From positions 1 through 5,049 of the forward strand of contig JBGVDD010000140.1 in the NCBI GenBank assembly GCA_045119215.1: a DNA stretch of 5,049 bases. The letters run 5' to 3'. Under the pieces are notes generated by a model. It was not told the origin of the DNA, made no database searches, and worked only from the letters and a program-made list of their open reading frames with translations. This stretch comes from RUG11237 sp045119215. GTDB lineage: Bacteria > Bacillota > Clostridia > Lachnospirales > Lachnospiraceae. A program made the translations under genes and the position numbers. Shown here one piece after another: positions 4,938-5,049 of this stretch (position 1 is the stretch's first letter; each line of letters opens with the position of its first letter).

Positions 4938-5049
4938 TTAAAATATTACTTTTATTAATCCCGCTAAAATCAATAATCCAATAATCACTAAACCCAATCC
5001 CTTTAACAACCCATTGCTAAAGGAATGTTTTTCAATGGATTCATCCACT
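4938..5049 (-). CDS. 3' end of an unidentified membrane-protein frame, abutting the transposon
   Basis: The reverse strand is open from the window edge to a TAA at 4938-4940, 36 codons plus the stop, with the 5' part outside the window. It reads VDESIEKHSFSNGLLKG and then a hydrophobic stretch, LGLVIIGLLILAGLIKVIF, a clear membrane-helix candidate. The stop is immediately next to the proposed right border (4937), suggesting that this end was created by the insertion and that the true C-terminus is the remnant at 1154-1330. With a three-base collapse at the junction the two would join in frame; with a five-base duplication they would not. The family is not recognised. It may instead be a complete small protein C-terminus. 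Confidence 0.5.
   Translation of the reverse strand, partial: VDESIEKHSFSNGLLKGLGLVIIGLLILAGLIKVIF

Noticed and set aside
1..5049. CRISPR arrays, tRNA or rRNA genes, antibiotic resistance or other cargo
   Set aside because: No regularly spaced repeats, no cloverleaf or rRNA signatures, and no additional genes inside the element were seen.

Overview
This looks like a low-GC Gram-positive chromosome, probably an intestinal Clostridia/Lachnospiraceae-type organism. The evidence is AT-rich intergenic DNA, strong AGGAGG ribosome binding sites, and an ECF-like sigma factor with a membrane-anchored tail, a protein type common in that group. No species is assigned.

Layout: (1) 1-836, minus strand: the start-containing part of a sigma-70 family (ECF-like) sigma factor that runs off the left edge. 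(2) 837-1153: an intergenic stretch with a good RBS for the sigma gene, two operator-like dyads and two hairpins. (3) 1154-about 1330, minus strand: a 3' coding remnant with no start of its own. (4) about 1331-4937: a compact, cargo-free transposon. Its right-going genes are a zinc-ribbon/HTH protein (DUF6431-like), a DDE (rve/Mu-TniA-like) transposase, an ExeA/TniB-type AAA+ ATPase and a small unknown protein. The ends share a perfect 13-bp inverted repeat plus dispersed CCGCAGAT motifs, and candidate outermost ends are TGTTA...TAACA. (5) 4938-5049, minus strand: the 3' end of a frame with a membrane helix, whose stop codon abuts the proposed right end of the transposon.

The middle three transposon genes are translationally packed. 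The transposase stop and the ATPase start share one base, and the ATPase stop lies inside the RBS of the last gene. The transposase and ATPase should work as a pair, with the ATPase acting as target-binding regulator. The zinc-ribbon/HTH protein and the last small protein are unassigned accessory factors. This copy is probably dead by itself: a 22-base insertion sits just before the first catalytic Asp codon of the transposase and throws the frame into a stop.

The coding remnants flanking the element are on the same strand and are consistent with one host gene, upstream of the sigma factor, split by the transposon. The join cannot be proven here because the apparent target duplication is imperfect (ATAAA versus TTAAA).
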